From assembly GCA_947652605.1 (NCBI GenBank), contig OX393579.1, positions 18,621,674-18,685,673 on the forward strand: a stretch of DNA of 64,000 nt, given 5' to 3'. A program made the position numbers and the translations under genes. How positions within the stretch are numbered: position 1 is the first letter of the stretch; every line of letters starts with the position of its first letter. Below are positions 1 to 10,938 of this stretch, piece by piece. The DNA is from Elmis aenea. Taxonomy: Eukaryota; Arthropoda; Insecta; Coleoptera; Elmidae. The notes beneath the pieces were generated by a model that was not told where the DNA came from, made no database searches, and saw only the letters and a list, made by a program, of their open reading frames with translations.

Positions 1-297
1 TGTATGGTGGTTGTGTATACCAAATTTGGTTTAAATATATCTACTGGTTGGTAAACGGTTAGAAGTTAGCGATATATTTTGAAAATCTCAACACCCTGTA
101 TCTTTAAAATGTTGATATGAAATATTCGCATTTAGGTCAAGCTTTTGCAAGTGTAGCAATAATAGCACAGGTATTTTGCAGAAATATTTAAAACATTTGC
201 AGCAATTATTAACATTTATTTTATTTTCTTTAGGTAAAGATCCAACGTTGCATCTTTTTCTTTTCTTACTGATAATGTATGCTTCTGATTCAGTTAC

Positions 298-451
298 ACA
301 ACATTACAAGTGCATAATGGTCAAAAAAGTTGCAGGACTATCCTGTCAAGGGTCTCTAAAGAAAAGACAGAAGAAATGCTCAGGATGAGCAGAGTAGACA
401 TCAGAGCAGCCACAGGACTCGTCACAGGACACGGTGGGTTAAACAAACGCT
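298..451 (+). pseudogene. LINE ORF2 C-terminal region, left piece
   Basis: The frame reads SKEKTEEMLRMSR, then TGLVTGHGGLNKRLY. This resembles the region after the reverse transcriptase or RNase H in I/R1/LOA-type non-LTR retrotransposons, where a TGH-x-x-L-N motif precedes a Cys/His cluster. An in-frame stop lies upstream near 270, and the reading is cut at 451 by the foldback at 452-1979. The same protein resumes at 1980 with the Cys/His cluster, so the two pieces are one interrupted copy. The clade is an inference; the motif order is seen directly. Confidence 0.7.
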
Positions 452-1979
452 TATATACAGGGTGTCCCAGATTACATTTCCAGCATGGGGATCTCGCTTA
501 TTATAAGAGATACAGGTTTGTTTAAATTAGATGAATTATTCCTTGGTATGAAAGGAGCCACAATCAATTTTTAAAAGTACAAAATTCGTCGTGCTTCAGT
601 TGTTATAGCAAAAAATATGAAAATGTCGAATTTCTTTTTTCTTTCATAACTTTTTTGTCTTAATCGTTAGAGCAATTGTATTTGTACTTTCTGAAGGTAC
701 TTTTTAATGGAGAATGTAACTGTCACTTTAGATTTTTTTAAAACCTACCATTTTCGAGATATTACCCCAAATTCCATTTTTTCTTATGGACCGCGAAGTT
801 GGCTATGGAATAGTTGAATGTGCTTTTTTTTACTCGTTTAAATGAGATATTACTTGCTATACCTATTTTTATAAACAAGTCACAAAATGAAAAAAAATCG
901 TATTTTACCCATGACTTATCAAGCTATCTATGAAAATAAAAACAAAAAACAACTAATTAAATGTCAAATGACAGTTGCCATTTGTCTGCGGTATCATTTA
1001 TTAGAATTTCATATTATTGTTGTGTAATTCGATAGTCTTTGTGTTTGTAGTAATTATTGTTATAATGATGGCTACATTTAAAATTAGCAAAAAATTTGAC
1101 ATGTTGAGATGCTACATTCTTTACCATAAAAACTGTGGAAGCTGAGCGAATATACTTGAGCTATATCTTGAGAAAAGGCAACGAAGAGTGTGTAATTACA
1201 GAAATTTGGAAATAAATTTAAAAGAATAAGGTTTCTTCGAAAAACCAACCAAAAATCCAAAACAAATCCATAAAGAATTACAAATATCTATTTTGCACAG
1301 TTTCTGTTGTAAAGAATTTAGCATTTCAACATTAAAATTTTTTAATTAGTTGTAAATGTGCCCATAATTATATGAAAACAAATTTGCTACAAAAACTATC
1401 GAATTACACAACAATACTATACATTCTAATAAATTATGTCGCATACAAATGGTAACTGTCATTTGACATTTAATTAGTTGTTTTTTGTTTTTATTTTCAT
1501 AGATAGCTTGATAAGTCATGGGTAAATACGATTTTTTTTTCTTTTTGTGACTTGTTTATAAAAATAGGTATAGCAAGTAATATCTCATTTAAACGAGTAA
1601 AAAAAAGCACATTCAACTATTCCATAGCCAACTTCGAGGCCCATAAGAAAAAATGGAGTTGGGGGTAATATCTCGAAAATGGTAGGTGTTAAAAAAAATC
1701 TAAAATGACAGTTACATTCTCCATTAAAAAGTGCCTTTAGAAAGTACAAATAAAATTGCTCTCACGATTAAGACAAAAAAGTTATGAAAGAAAAAAGAAA
1801 TTCGACATTTTCATATTTTTTGCTATAACATCTGAAGCACGACGAATTTTGTACTTTTAAAAATTGATTGTGGCTCCTTTCATACCAAGGAATAATTCAT
1901 CTAATTTAAACAAACCTGTATCTCTTATAATAAGCGAGATCCCCATGCTGGAAATGTAATCTGGGACACCCTGTATATA
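452..1979. mobile_element. Foldback element A (1.53 kb, TATACAGGGTG ends)
   Basis: The left arm begins TATATACAGGGTGTCCC and the right arm ends with its reverse complement. The two arms match over roughly 600 bp, for example ATGGGGATCTCGCTTATTAT at about 485 and its complement near 1935. The unpaired loop is about 1050-1370. The element sits inside a LINE reading frame (298-451 and 1980-2268), so it is a younger insertion. The flanks are TA-rich and fit a TA or TATA target duplication, but the exact length cannot be decided. Related single arms occur at 21845-22982. Confidence 0.85.
1065..1145 (+). pseudogene. Possible transposase N-terminus in the loop of element A
   Basis: A short frame starts with tandem ATG codons and reads MATFKISKKFDMLRCY before a stop at 1143-1145. 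A shifted frame then reads AERIYLSYI. The pattern of a short acidic or basic start, a DM-h-x-x-Y segment and then A-E-R-x-Y resembles the N-terminal helix-turn-helix of mariner-type transposases from insects. It lies in the loop, where a transposase gene would sit. The match is short and may be chance. Confidence 0.3.
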
Positions 1980-2268
1980 TAAAATAGAGCTCTCGGATAC
2001 CAATATATGCAGAGGATGTGGTGAAGAATAAGAAACTCCTCTTCACGTAATATGCCAGTGTGAAGGATTCACACCCTATCGACACACCCTATAGGCATGG
2101 AAAAAGCCAACCAAGAAGAGTTCAGGAAACACCCTTAAAAAAAATCCTGGCGTTTTTCAAAAACACAGGACTTCTTTAAGGGGCTAGCACCAGAGGGTAA
2201 AATAGACCAATAGAGGAACCCGAAAGGGGACCACCTCCGAGGAAATAATAATAATAATAATATTAAAA
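1980..2268 (+). pseudogene. LINE ORF2 C-terminal Cys/His region and 3' tail, right piece
   Basis: This continues the LINE cut at 451. The frame reads ELSDTNICRGCGEE, then a stop codon where another Glu is expected, then ETPLHVICQCEGF. This C-x2-C...H-x3-C type cluster is found near the C-terminus of ORF2 in RNase H-bearing LINEs. The 3' UTR follows and ends in an AATAAT microsatellite at 2244-2266, a typical LINE tail. The copy is 5'-truncated and non-functional. Confidence 0.72.
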
Positions 2269-3772
2269 TACGCAACATTTGTAACTTTTTTACAGCGAGC
2301 CCTTTTCGGGTTAATTAAATTACTCAATGTAAGATTTTCCTAATTTATTAAGAAATAATGTGGGTTTTTTAACGTATGCTTCTAACAATCCAGCAAAGTT
2401 GAACGCAAATAAATCAACACACCCATATTATTTTCTAAATTTGTATCTTTTTGTTTGTATTCGACAAGTATTTGTAAAAAATCATTTTAAAGGTATCAAA
2501 TACGATTTTAGTTTTATTCAATCTAAAATTATAAAAAGCTATTTGTCATTTCCATTGATAACTTCATTAGCGTGATTCATTTAACTTGTGATGTTGTCAC
2601 AATTTTGTTCATTTTTGCTGTATATAAAACTACACATGCTCTTATTAACAAAATACGTTTTTTTTTTTAGAAAATATCCTTTTAGTTATAAGCAATATTT
2701 TTGGCAAGTCTGGTGTATTTCTTTTTATTATACCTCGCATTGTTACTTTTCTTTTAAACATCTGTTCGTATCTACAATCGACGTAAAAAACTATCGCATG
2801 TACCGTTATGACTCTTTTGCGCATTGTTGTAAGATCCAAACTACACCTCTATTTTGTTGATAGTGTACATAACATAAAATAGCACAACACAACATAACAT
2901 AACAATGAAGAAACAACCCAAATGATGTTACAAAGTAAAAAACAATTATTAAAATTAAAATACATATGTTTAATGTTATGGAAGAAAAATTAATAAGTTT
3001 TAAATTAATGCAAGAAATATAAAAGAAACAACTGTAAAGTGCAAAGCTTCAAATAGATCCAAATCAATAGGAAGTTTAAGAGAGTGATCAATGTTTAATA
3101 GTTTAACAAAATACTCGTCTAACGTAAGAAACACTTTTATTTGATAAAAAATAAACGCAATTTAGTTTCAAAGAAACTGTTTACCTTTTATTCAATGGAG
3201 ATAATTAGTCTGCGCTTGATATTCGAGCCATTAAAAAAAGAATTTCATTTTAACAACTTCTTACTGAAATTTACTACTCTCGTTTAGTTTAATGGCCGTA
3301 AAAAAACTACGATACAAATTTCTACGGCATAAAAGTCAACTCGAAACATCAAACAAAGTGAATCTATATTTTCTAATAAAGTACGATTAACCTAAACATG
3401 CATCCGCCTTATAGTTTACCACAAAAAAAATTGCGGGACAAGAAATTCTGTATTAGACGTAAATAGTTCGCGCAGATTTTTCTATTTGCAGAAATCTAAT
3501 TTGTCGCAAACCGCTAGTAAACGTTCGATATTGTCGTGGATTGCAATCAACTAAACACAATTTGCGGTATACAAGTTCTAAGTATTTTGTTCGATTTGGA
3601 ATTTTCCCATTTAACAAACCTAAACATTGCTGTACAAGTGCGCCTAACCAAAACACTTGGGTAATCATTTAAAATGTATCATTTACTAGCATATTTTCTG
3701 TACTTATGTGGTTCTTTTGTGTCAGCGCACATTTGAAGTCGCGTAAATAAATGAATATAAAAGTGTACTCAC
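2269..3772. other. Non-coding AT-rich stretch, probably Epac intron
   Basis: No gene or element is recognised here. It lies just 3' (minus strand) of the Epac exon, so it is probably its downstream intron. The next expected Epac segment (RQGD and the following beta-barrel) is not found here. The open frames in it have no recognisable motifs. Confidence 0.5.
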
Positions 3773-3915
3773 ATGTAACACCCTTTTCCAAGTCCTCATA
3801 ATAACCACAAAGGGCGAGCTGTTGCAGAACTGAATTTGGTAATCGGCACAATTGTTCCACTCTTCGAATACGAGCAGCTATCAACTCAACATCTTTCACA
3901 TTACGATCACAAGGT
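3773..3915 (-). CDS. Epac: Internal exon of Epac (cAMP-activated Rap guanine nucleotide exchange factor)
   Basis: A 143-bp exon is bounded on the minus strand by a good acceptor (TTTTTTGTTGCAG, ending at 3916) and a donor GTGAGT starting at 3772. It opens with one base completing an upstream codon and then reads PCDRNVKDVELIAARIRRVE, followed by LCRLPNSVLQQLALCGYYED and LEKGVT. This matches the start of the first cyclic-nucleotide-binding domain of Epac/RAPGEF3-4 proteins, where a helix ending CGYYE(N/D)LEKG(I/V)T precedes the RQGD strand. Epac binds cAMP and activates Rap1/Rap2 at membranes. Only this exon is visible; the catalytic CDC25 domain would lie to the left, beyond position 1. A divergent RapGEF paralogue is the main alternative. 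Confidence 0.8.
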
Positions 3916-3978
3916 CTGCAACAAAAAATTATGTTTTAATTCTGTATATGATTGATATTCATCAAGCGCACAACTACA

Positions 3979-5529
3979 TATACAGGGTGTCCCAGCCAAG
4001 ACGAATTATTCGATAGCTCTGTTATTAGTGATAATATTAAAAAAGTTAAATATAAAAGTTGTTTGTTATCATTTACTACATAAGCTAAAATTATTTTCAA
4101 CTATACATGGTGTTTTGTTTTTGCGCTCTGATACCAAACTTTGTTTTTTTACATGGAACACCCTGTATATTTTGCAATTTTTGGATGTAAAATTAAATTC
4201 TCTTTTAAAAATATTTTAGGTTGTTTATGTTTAAAATGAACCGTTTTTGAGTTATAACCGTTTTTTGGAAAATTTTGACAGATGCAGACCGTTATAAAAA
4301 TATTTATATTTATTAACATAAGAACACCAGAGCAATTTACTCTGGTAATTTATTAGACAATAGTGTCGTAGTGATTGTTAACTAGTTACATTTTTAAAAT
4401 AATATACAAGGCGTTCGTTATACTCGGTCCATTTCAATAAACTTTAAACGCATGTAAGTCATTTTTTTTAAATGGAACACACTATATATTTTTAAATTTT
4501 CTCGTAGAAAATTAATTTATCTTTCAAAGTTGTTAAGCATGTTTCATGTCTAAATATAATATTTTTGAAGTTATTTCGTTTCTTATGATTATTTGCGAGT
4601 ATTTTACCTAAAATATCGGTATTAGCCTTTGAAAATTCAAAACAATTTGTATGAACTGTCAACCAAAACAGTTAATCGGCAAAATTTCCACTATTATGCC
4701 ACCAAAAATCCGTATTTTTAAGAATTGTAGATACACAGCATAAATGGCAGCAAATAACACCAGAATGCTGTATATCTACAATTCTTAAAAAATATAGATT
4801 TTTAGTGGCATAATAGTGGAAATTATGTCGATTAACTGTTCTGGTTGACAGTTCAAACAAATTTTTTTGAATTTTCAAAGGCTACTACCGATATTTTAGG
4901 TAAAATACTCTCAAAAAATCATAAAAAACGAAAAAACTTCAAAAGTATTATATTTAGACATAAAACATGCTTAACAACTTTGAAAGATAATTAAATTTTC
5001 TACAAGAAAATGTAAAAATATATAGGGTGTTCCATTAAAAAAAAATTACTTACATGCGCTTAAAGTTTACTGATATGGACCGAGTATAACGAACGCCCTG
5101 TATATTATTTTAAAAATGTAACTAGTCAACAATCACTACGACACTATTGTCTAATAAATTACCAGAGTAAATTGCTCTGGTGTTCTTATGTTAATAAATA
5201 TAAATATTTTTATAAAGGTCTGCATCTGTCAAAATTTTCCAAAAAACGGTTATAACTCAAAAACGGTTCTATTTAGACATAAACAACCTACAATATTTGT
5301 AAAAGAGAATTTAATTTTACATCCAAAAATTGCAAAATATACAGCGTGTTTCATATAAAAAAACAATGTTTAGTATCAGAGCGCAAAAACAAAACACTGT
5401 GTATAGTTAAAAATAATTTTAGGTTATGTAGTAAATGATAACAAACAACTTTTATATTTAACTTTTTTTAATATTATCACTAATAACAGAGCTATCAAAT
5501 AATTCGTCTTGGCTGGGACACCCTGTATA
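3979..5529. mobile_element. Foldback element B, near-complete 1.55-kb palindrome
   Basis: The ends are TATACAGGGTGTCCC and its complement. The arms match almost to the centre: TTTTTAAGAATTGTAGAT at about 4715 pairs with its complement near 4790, leaving a loop of only a few tens of bases. By eye the arms are about 90% identical or better. Each arm contains further outward and inward copies of the terminal motif near 4161, 4405 and 4475, mirrored on the right. No coding capacity is seen. It lies just 5' of the Epac exon on the minus strand, so it is probably intronic. Confidence 0.88.
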
Positions 5530-5698
5530 ATATAAGATGGCGCGCGGTAACGGAAGATTATCATTTGTTCATTTTCAATCATATTTTAACTTGACAAGAC
5601 TGTCCTGACGCCAAATTCAAAACCAAATTCTGCCATTTAATTGATATGCCTATATCGGTGGTCGTGTGCGCAGCGCGCATTTGCAGTAAAATCATTTT

Positions 5699-6220
5699 AC
5701 TTACAAAAACAATGATTGCATAGAAGCTGCAAGACGAAAACTTCGGTGTCACTTATAACTCCATCGTCATGATTCGATTTCATGAGCTTATGTTATAAAG
5801 ACATGGGTTGATAATTTTGAAACAACAGTTTCAGCAGCAAAAAGCATCTAGGACCAAGAAATGCCATTCGAACGCTAGAGCCTGTCGAAGCGATCAAAGC
5901 AGTCAAAGCTGCTATCACGCAGAGTTTCCAGCGCTCTGCACAACGACATTTCATGTCATTTTGGGTAGAATATTGAGGAACAATTTAAATCCATCCAAGA
6001 TTTAAGTAGGGCAAGAATTAAAACCCATTGATTTTATCAAAAATTGCATCATTCCCAGATATTCTATGGCCAGAGATTACCAAACCTTTTATAAATTTTT
6101 ATGGAGACAAAGATTCGTAATGAGCTTAACGCGATCTCCGATAAGATTTTGCTGGTAGTTATGGGAACGTGCGTTTGCGAATGCAGGATAGCTTACGGAG
6201 AAGGTGGTCATTTACAACAC
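5699..6220 (+). pseudogene. Degenerate mariner-type transposase (N- and C-terminal parts)
   Basis: Frames in this stretch together resemble an insect mariner-type transposase. The N-terminal helix-turn-helix reads TYKNNDCIEAARRKLR, then IKTWVDNFETT. A shifted frame reads EPVEAIKAVKAAITQSFQRS, then RILRNNLNPSKI, a stop, and VGQELKPIDF. The C-terminal part reads NELNAISDKILL and ends YGEGGHLQH, like the conserved GGH(L/F) tail of these proteins. The catalytic core between about 6050 and 6115, with its DDE/D residues, is missing. Stops and frameshifts are numerous, so this is a dead, internally deleted copy. It follows element B by 170 bp; whether the two belong together is unknown. Confidence 0.72.
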
Positions 6221-6388
6221 AGAAGGTTATCTTCAGCAAATTCATCAATGGCGTAGTTTTAGTTCTTCGATAACCATGTTTCTAATAAGATTAAAATTAT
6301 TTAACATAAAATTACAGGGCTTCTACAAACTCGCGTGATTATGCCACCAAGAGAGTTTTCACCTGTAGTTTGTTAAGTAATTGTTTTA

Positions 6389-6611
6389 TAATGGATGGTG
6401 ACGATAGTGATTTTGGTGTCATTGGCGGACGCAAAAAATAGTTATTTACGTAACAAGACCGGAAAGTGGTACTTTCATAGACGAGTCGACAGTCTTGGGA
6501 CGAGTCCTGAAAGCATACGGGTCCAGTAAAGATACTTTGTGGGTGTGTTACGTACAATATTTTTCTGCATTCTCCAATGACTCCAAAATCACTATCGTCA
6601 CCATTCATAAT
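6389..6611. repeat. 223-bp inverted repeat with a coding-like arm
   Basis: Arms of about 35 bp (GGTGACGATAGTGATTTTGG at 6396 and its complement, one mismatch, near 6590) enclose the CCGGAAAGTGGTACTTTC segment at about 6459. On the minus strand the right arm reads MNGDDSDFGVIGE. It is unclear whether this is a captured exon or chance. Confidence 0.6.
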
Positions 6612-6734
6612 TAAACAATATAATAACCTAACAAACTAGAGGTAAAAATTTGTTTGGTTGTAATTATAGTGTCGTTTGTTTGACAGCGCAAATCAACGAA
6701 ACAACTCATCACCATAACAATCAGCTACTTTCCG

Positions 6735-6812
6735 GCCTAGGCCGGTAAAGACAACTCATTACCATGGCAACAAGCTACTTTTTGGCCTAGGCCAGTAAAG
6801 ATGTACTTTCGA
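6735..6812 (+). repeat. Copy 1 of CCTAGGCC repeat (inverted at 9357-9437)
   Basis: The segment contains GGCCTAGGCCGGTAAAGACA, then TTACCATGGCAAC and GGCCTAGGCCAGTAAAGATG. Its reverse complement is found at 9357-9437. The pair crosses the boundaries of element C, so it is not simply nested in it. Confidence 0.65.
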
Positions 6813-8154
6813 TTGTGAACGCTAGTAAGGATTAAAACAAAGCTATTTTTTAAAAAATAAAAAAGAATTTCATTAGACATCGAAAATGCTTAATTAGATA
6901 TTCGTGTTTTAACCTTTATTTCACAAATTTTTCCCTATTTTGACCTATTTACTTCACAATAAATAACAGGTCATGCAATTTAACTACTAGTGAGTGAAAG
7001 AATGATTTTTAAAACCAAAATTACAAGCAAAAAGTTGACATTTTGCAACGTTATTAAAACAATTATTTTTCGATTACTGGTGATAACGAGTGTCTATTAT
7101 AATCAATTGTTCTTTATTAAGTTTTAATTGGGATAACTTTCATTTAATGCTCTAGGAAAATCGATTTTCGCCGCACTAACCAATCCAACTTCATCGCGTT
7201 TTCTAAATGACTCTAGACAATATTACTTGGACTGTCAGATTTGAAGAGTCGTTTTACATAAAGCTCGTACCATTAGTTTATTTTTACTATAGTGTTTTTG
7301 GCGATAAAAACATCTGAAAGTTATCACGTGGGTCTGTGTGCGGCACACGTTCCGCTGGGAGCGTTGTAAATACAGAGTGTACAAATTACAAAAATCAACG
7401 TAACGGATCAATATCTCGTCTTGTGGCAACTTTACAAAAAAAAGTTTCGAATAAAAGTTGTTTGTGTTAATTTACTACATAACCTTAAAGTATTTTCAAC
7501 TATACACAGTGTTTTGTTTTTGCGTACCGATACGTCACTTTGTTTTCTTAAATAGAACACCCTGTATATTTTGCACTTTTTAGATGCAGAATCAAATTGT
7601 CTTTCAAAATGTTTAGGGTTCTATGTGTCTAAAATTAAACGTTTTTGAGTTATTTAAGTTTTTATGAACATTTTGACAGAAACAGGACTCTAAGAAAATA
7701 TTGAGATTTCACAACACAGCAATTTCAGAACGAATTCCATTAAAACTTTGTTCGACAATAGTATCATAGTGATTGCTGACTAGTTAAAATTTTAAAATAA
7801 TACACCAGGTGTTTTTTATGCTCGGTCCAATTGGTTAAAATTCAAAAACGGATAAGTAAATTTTTTTAAATGGAACACCTTATATGTTTTTATATATACT
7901 TATCGATAATTTAATTACCTTTAAAATTTGTTAAAGGTCTATTATGACTAAAATTAATATTTCTCGAGTTATTGCGGTTTTCATGATAATTAATGGGCAC
8001 AAATAAAATATTTAATAGAAATTAATTAGTCGGCTTTATTTTATATTAAATTTTAGGTTAAGTAGTAAATGACTACAAACCACTTTTCAAAACTTTTTTT
8101 TGTAATGTTATCACAAGACGAGATATTGTCCTCAAATAGGGTGTTTTGGCAGGA

Positions 8155-8235
8155 TTTTCTAAAAAATTGGAAGAGGAGCGAAATAAAAATGTACATGAAA
8201 AAGGGGGCACAAATATAAAAAGGTTGAGAAACACT
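8155..8235 (-). mobile_element. hAT terminal relic
   Basis: On the minus strand it reads CAGTGTTTCTCAACCTTTTT followed by a GCCCCCT run. This is closely similar to the left end of the hAT element at 26143. No partner end is found, so it is an orphan terminus in the loop of element C. Confidence 0.6.
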
Positions 8236-9356
8236 GATCGTAGGTTTTTTTTAAGGAAATAATTTATTCAAATATCATTCAAAATTATAAAAGTTTTTCT
8301 TTTTCTAGGGCAAAATAATATTTTTGACTATTTAAGTTTATTTGCGTTAGAGAAATGTTATGTAACTCATTTTTTTTTTATATTTAGCTTTGTGTCCGTT
8401 GCTAAACAACGACGCTGTAGCAAAAAACATATAATATAACAAAACACAAGCACTTGTACTACAAGAGTTAATTACACGCCGTTGTAGATTATTTTGAAAA
8501 CCAATAGGCTAAAACCTTTTTATAATTGGCAGAGCCTGGAGTTAATAAACGTCAACAATGTGCTTTGTTTTATTTAAAGAACCAATACTGGAAGTTTAAT
8601 ATTAACTTGCAAATGTTGATTAAATTAATACTGTACTTGAATTTCTAGCAAATACGGGATTAATTAAAATTGTTGGGTCTAGACGGCCGTCTGGAATTAT
8701 GAGCATTTCTCTTACGGTAGATAATTGAAGACTAAATTTCGCATTTGTTTAAAAGTATTTTAACTCGTTACGCAAATACAGTAATATTTATTTAATTACA
8801 ACATAACAGAGGTTTAAAATTCCAGAACTTACCCTGTTTAAACTTAAAACTTTGTTATTTAATTATTTTTATTTTTATATAGGTACAATTGATGGAAATA
8901 TTATTAAAACAAAATTTTAATAAACCTTTTTCTGTAATTTTAATCATTTCTAATTTTTACGTTATTATTTTAAAATAAAACTGAGGGTAAATATTGAGTT
9001 TTGTTTTACCTTTGCACAACATAAATTGAGAGCTTTTTAAAAAAACATGAAAAAAAAAATTCTTACAATCAACAAAGGTTAGCAATATGAATGTTTTAGT
9101 CCAACAAAACACTTTTTTAAAATTCAATTACGAAATTGATTTTGTGATAAAACTTGTCTCTGGATTAACCGTTATTTTAAACAAATATATATTTAAAACA
9201 AAATTAAAATATTGACCTCAACCTATAATTTTAAAAATAAAAAATCGAACGTCGTAGCAAGGTCTATATTGCCAAGTTTTGTGATTTGTTAATGTAAAGT
9301 ATTTTTTTGCGTCCGTCTAAAAAATCAGTTTTTTCCGATCAATATTTAGGCTGGAA

Positions 9357-9437
9357 AATACATCTTTACTGATCTAGGCCAGAAAGTAACTGGTTGCCAT
9401 GGTAATGAGTTGTCTTTACCGGCCTAATTTATAATCA
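9357..9437 (-). repeat. Copy 2 of CCTAGGCC repeat
   Basis: Reverse complement of 6735-6812, including GTTGCCATGGTAATGAGTTG and TTACCGGCCTA. The family is not identified. Confidence 0.65.
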
Positions 9438-10469
9438 GGTAAACATATAGCTTAAAAATGAAAATAGAACGTTATTTGACTTTTAAAACAAATGATCGAG
9501 ATATTTCCAAAGCCGACTAATTAGTTTCTATTAAATATTTTGTTTGTGCTTATTAATTATCATGAAAACCGCAATAACTCGAGAAATATTAATTTTAGAC
9601 ATAATAGACCTTTAACAAATTTTAAAGGTAATTAAATTATCGATAAGAATATGTAAAAACATATAGGGTGTTCCATTTAAAAAAATTGACATCCGTTTTT
9701 GAAGTTTAACCAATTGGACCGGGCATTAAAAACACCCTCTGTATTATTTTAAAATTGTAACTAGTCAGCAATCACTATGACACTATTGTCGAACAAAGTT
9801 TCAAAGGAATTCGTTCTGAAATTGCTATGTTGTGAAATATCAATATTTTCTTAAGAGTCCTGTTTCTGTGAAAATGTTCTTTAAAACTTAAATAACTCAA
9901 AAACGATTGATTTTAGACACATAGAACCTTTTACATTTTGAAAAACAATTTAATTCTGCATCTGAAAAGTGCAAAATATACAGGGTGTTTTATTTAAGAA
10001 AACGTGTCGGTACGCAAAAACAAAACACTGTGTATAGTTGAAAATAATATTAGGTTATGTAGTAAATTACCACAAACAACTTTTATTCAATTTTTTTTTT
10101 TTGTAAAGTTGCCACAAGACGAGATATTGATCCGTTACGTTACTTTTTGTACACTCTGTATGATTACAGAACACTTCGTTTTATAATTTGTCTTAACTAT
10201 TGTTTCTGTAGTGGAAGATAAAAACATCACGTTAACGTAACTCAAGGACAAATAATAATGCTTAGTTAATTTAAAAAAAAAAAAAAAGAATTGACTCAGT
10301 ATTATAATTACGCAACTTTGCCCAAATTCGTGCCCTTTGATGAGACTTGAGATACATTAACACGATGTTTTAATCTTCCACTGCGCAATCTTTAAGACAA
10401 AATATAAACGAAGTGTTCTGTAATTATATTATACTTTGACTGTTGTAATATAGAGGGCAGCAAAAATTC

Positions 10470-10690
10470 TTAATTTCTGAATTCCAGAATTGAGCTTTCC
10501 AGCGATGAACAATTCCCGTGTTTCATGATTCCATCTTTCCATCGTTGCATGATTCCTGCATTGAGTGGTTCCAGCGTTGAACAATTCAAGATTTGAACGA
10601 TTCTATTGGTGCATTTTCCAGATTTGAACATTCCATATTTAAATGTTTCAGATATGAATGGCTTACCCATGCTTTTAGGACTTGCCATTC
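10470..10690. repeat. Degenerate short tandem repeat
   Basis: Loose repetitions of units such as GATTCCA, TTGAACAATTC and TTTCCAG alternate over about 210 bp. The reading frame on the minus strand arises from this repetition. A sequence at 10687-10735 (ACCACTTTCCGGTCTTGGTA) is inverted relative to 6446-6488. Confidence 0.4.
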
Positions 10691-10938
10691 GTCCAGTAAA
10701 GTACCACTTTCCGGTCTTGGTACGTAAATAACTACTCTATTATTTATGAAATTTTCTCCCAAGCAAATGGTTTACCATTTTATACTTTTGGCACAAACTT
10801 CAAATTTAAATTAAATTAATGTTTATACCAACAGTTCAAAATATTACCACTTCTTACTGGCTAAATCAAAAGTCAAGATTTTGATTGAGAAAAACATTTA
10901 TTGTTGTTTAACTTCTAAGACATTTTTAGTATCTGAAT

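Larger units (their letters stand above)
7370..10161. mobile_element. Foldback element C (2.8 kb, TACAGAGTGTAC ends)
   Basis: Long arms of about 650 bp (7370-8040 and 9510-10161) are inverted copies. Both carry CAAGACGAGATATTG-like ends, TACGCAAAAACAAAACACTG on the right arm and its complement on the left, and an internal AACACCCTGTATATTTTGCA motif at 7556. A second copy of the right terminal arm lies at about 8045-8150, so the left side is a composite. The loop (8150-9350) holds a hAT end relic and AT-rich DNA with no recognisable gene. Confidence 0.8.

Noticed and set aside
2360..2860. Several 64-90 codon frames
   Set aside because: Low-complexity, Phe/Tyr/Ile-rich translations typical of AT-rich non-coding DNA.
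3453..3668. 71-codon minus-strand frame directly beyond the Epac exon
   Set aside because: It lies past a good splice donor, does not match the expected next Epac segment, and has no known motif.
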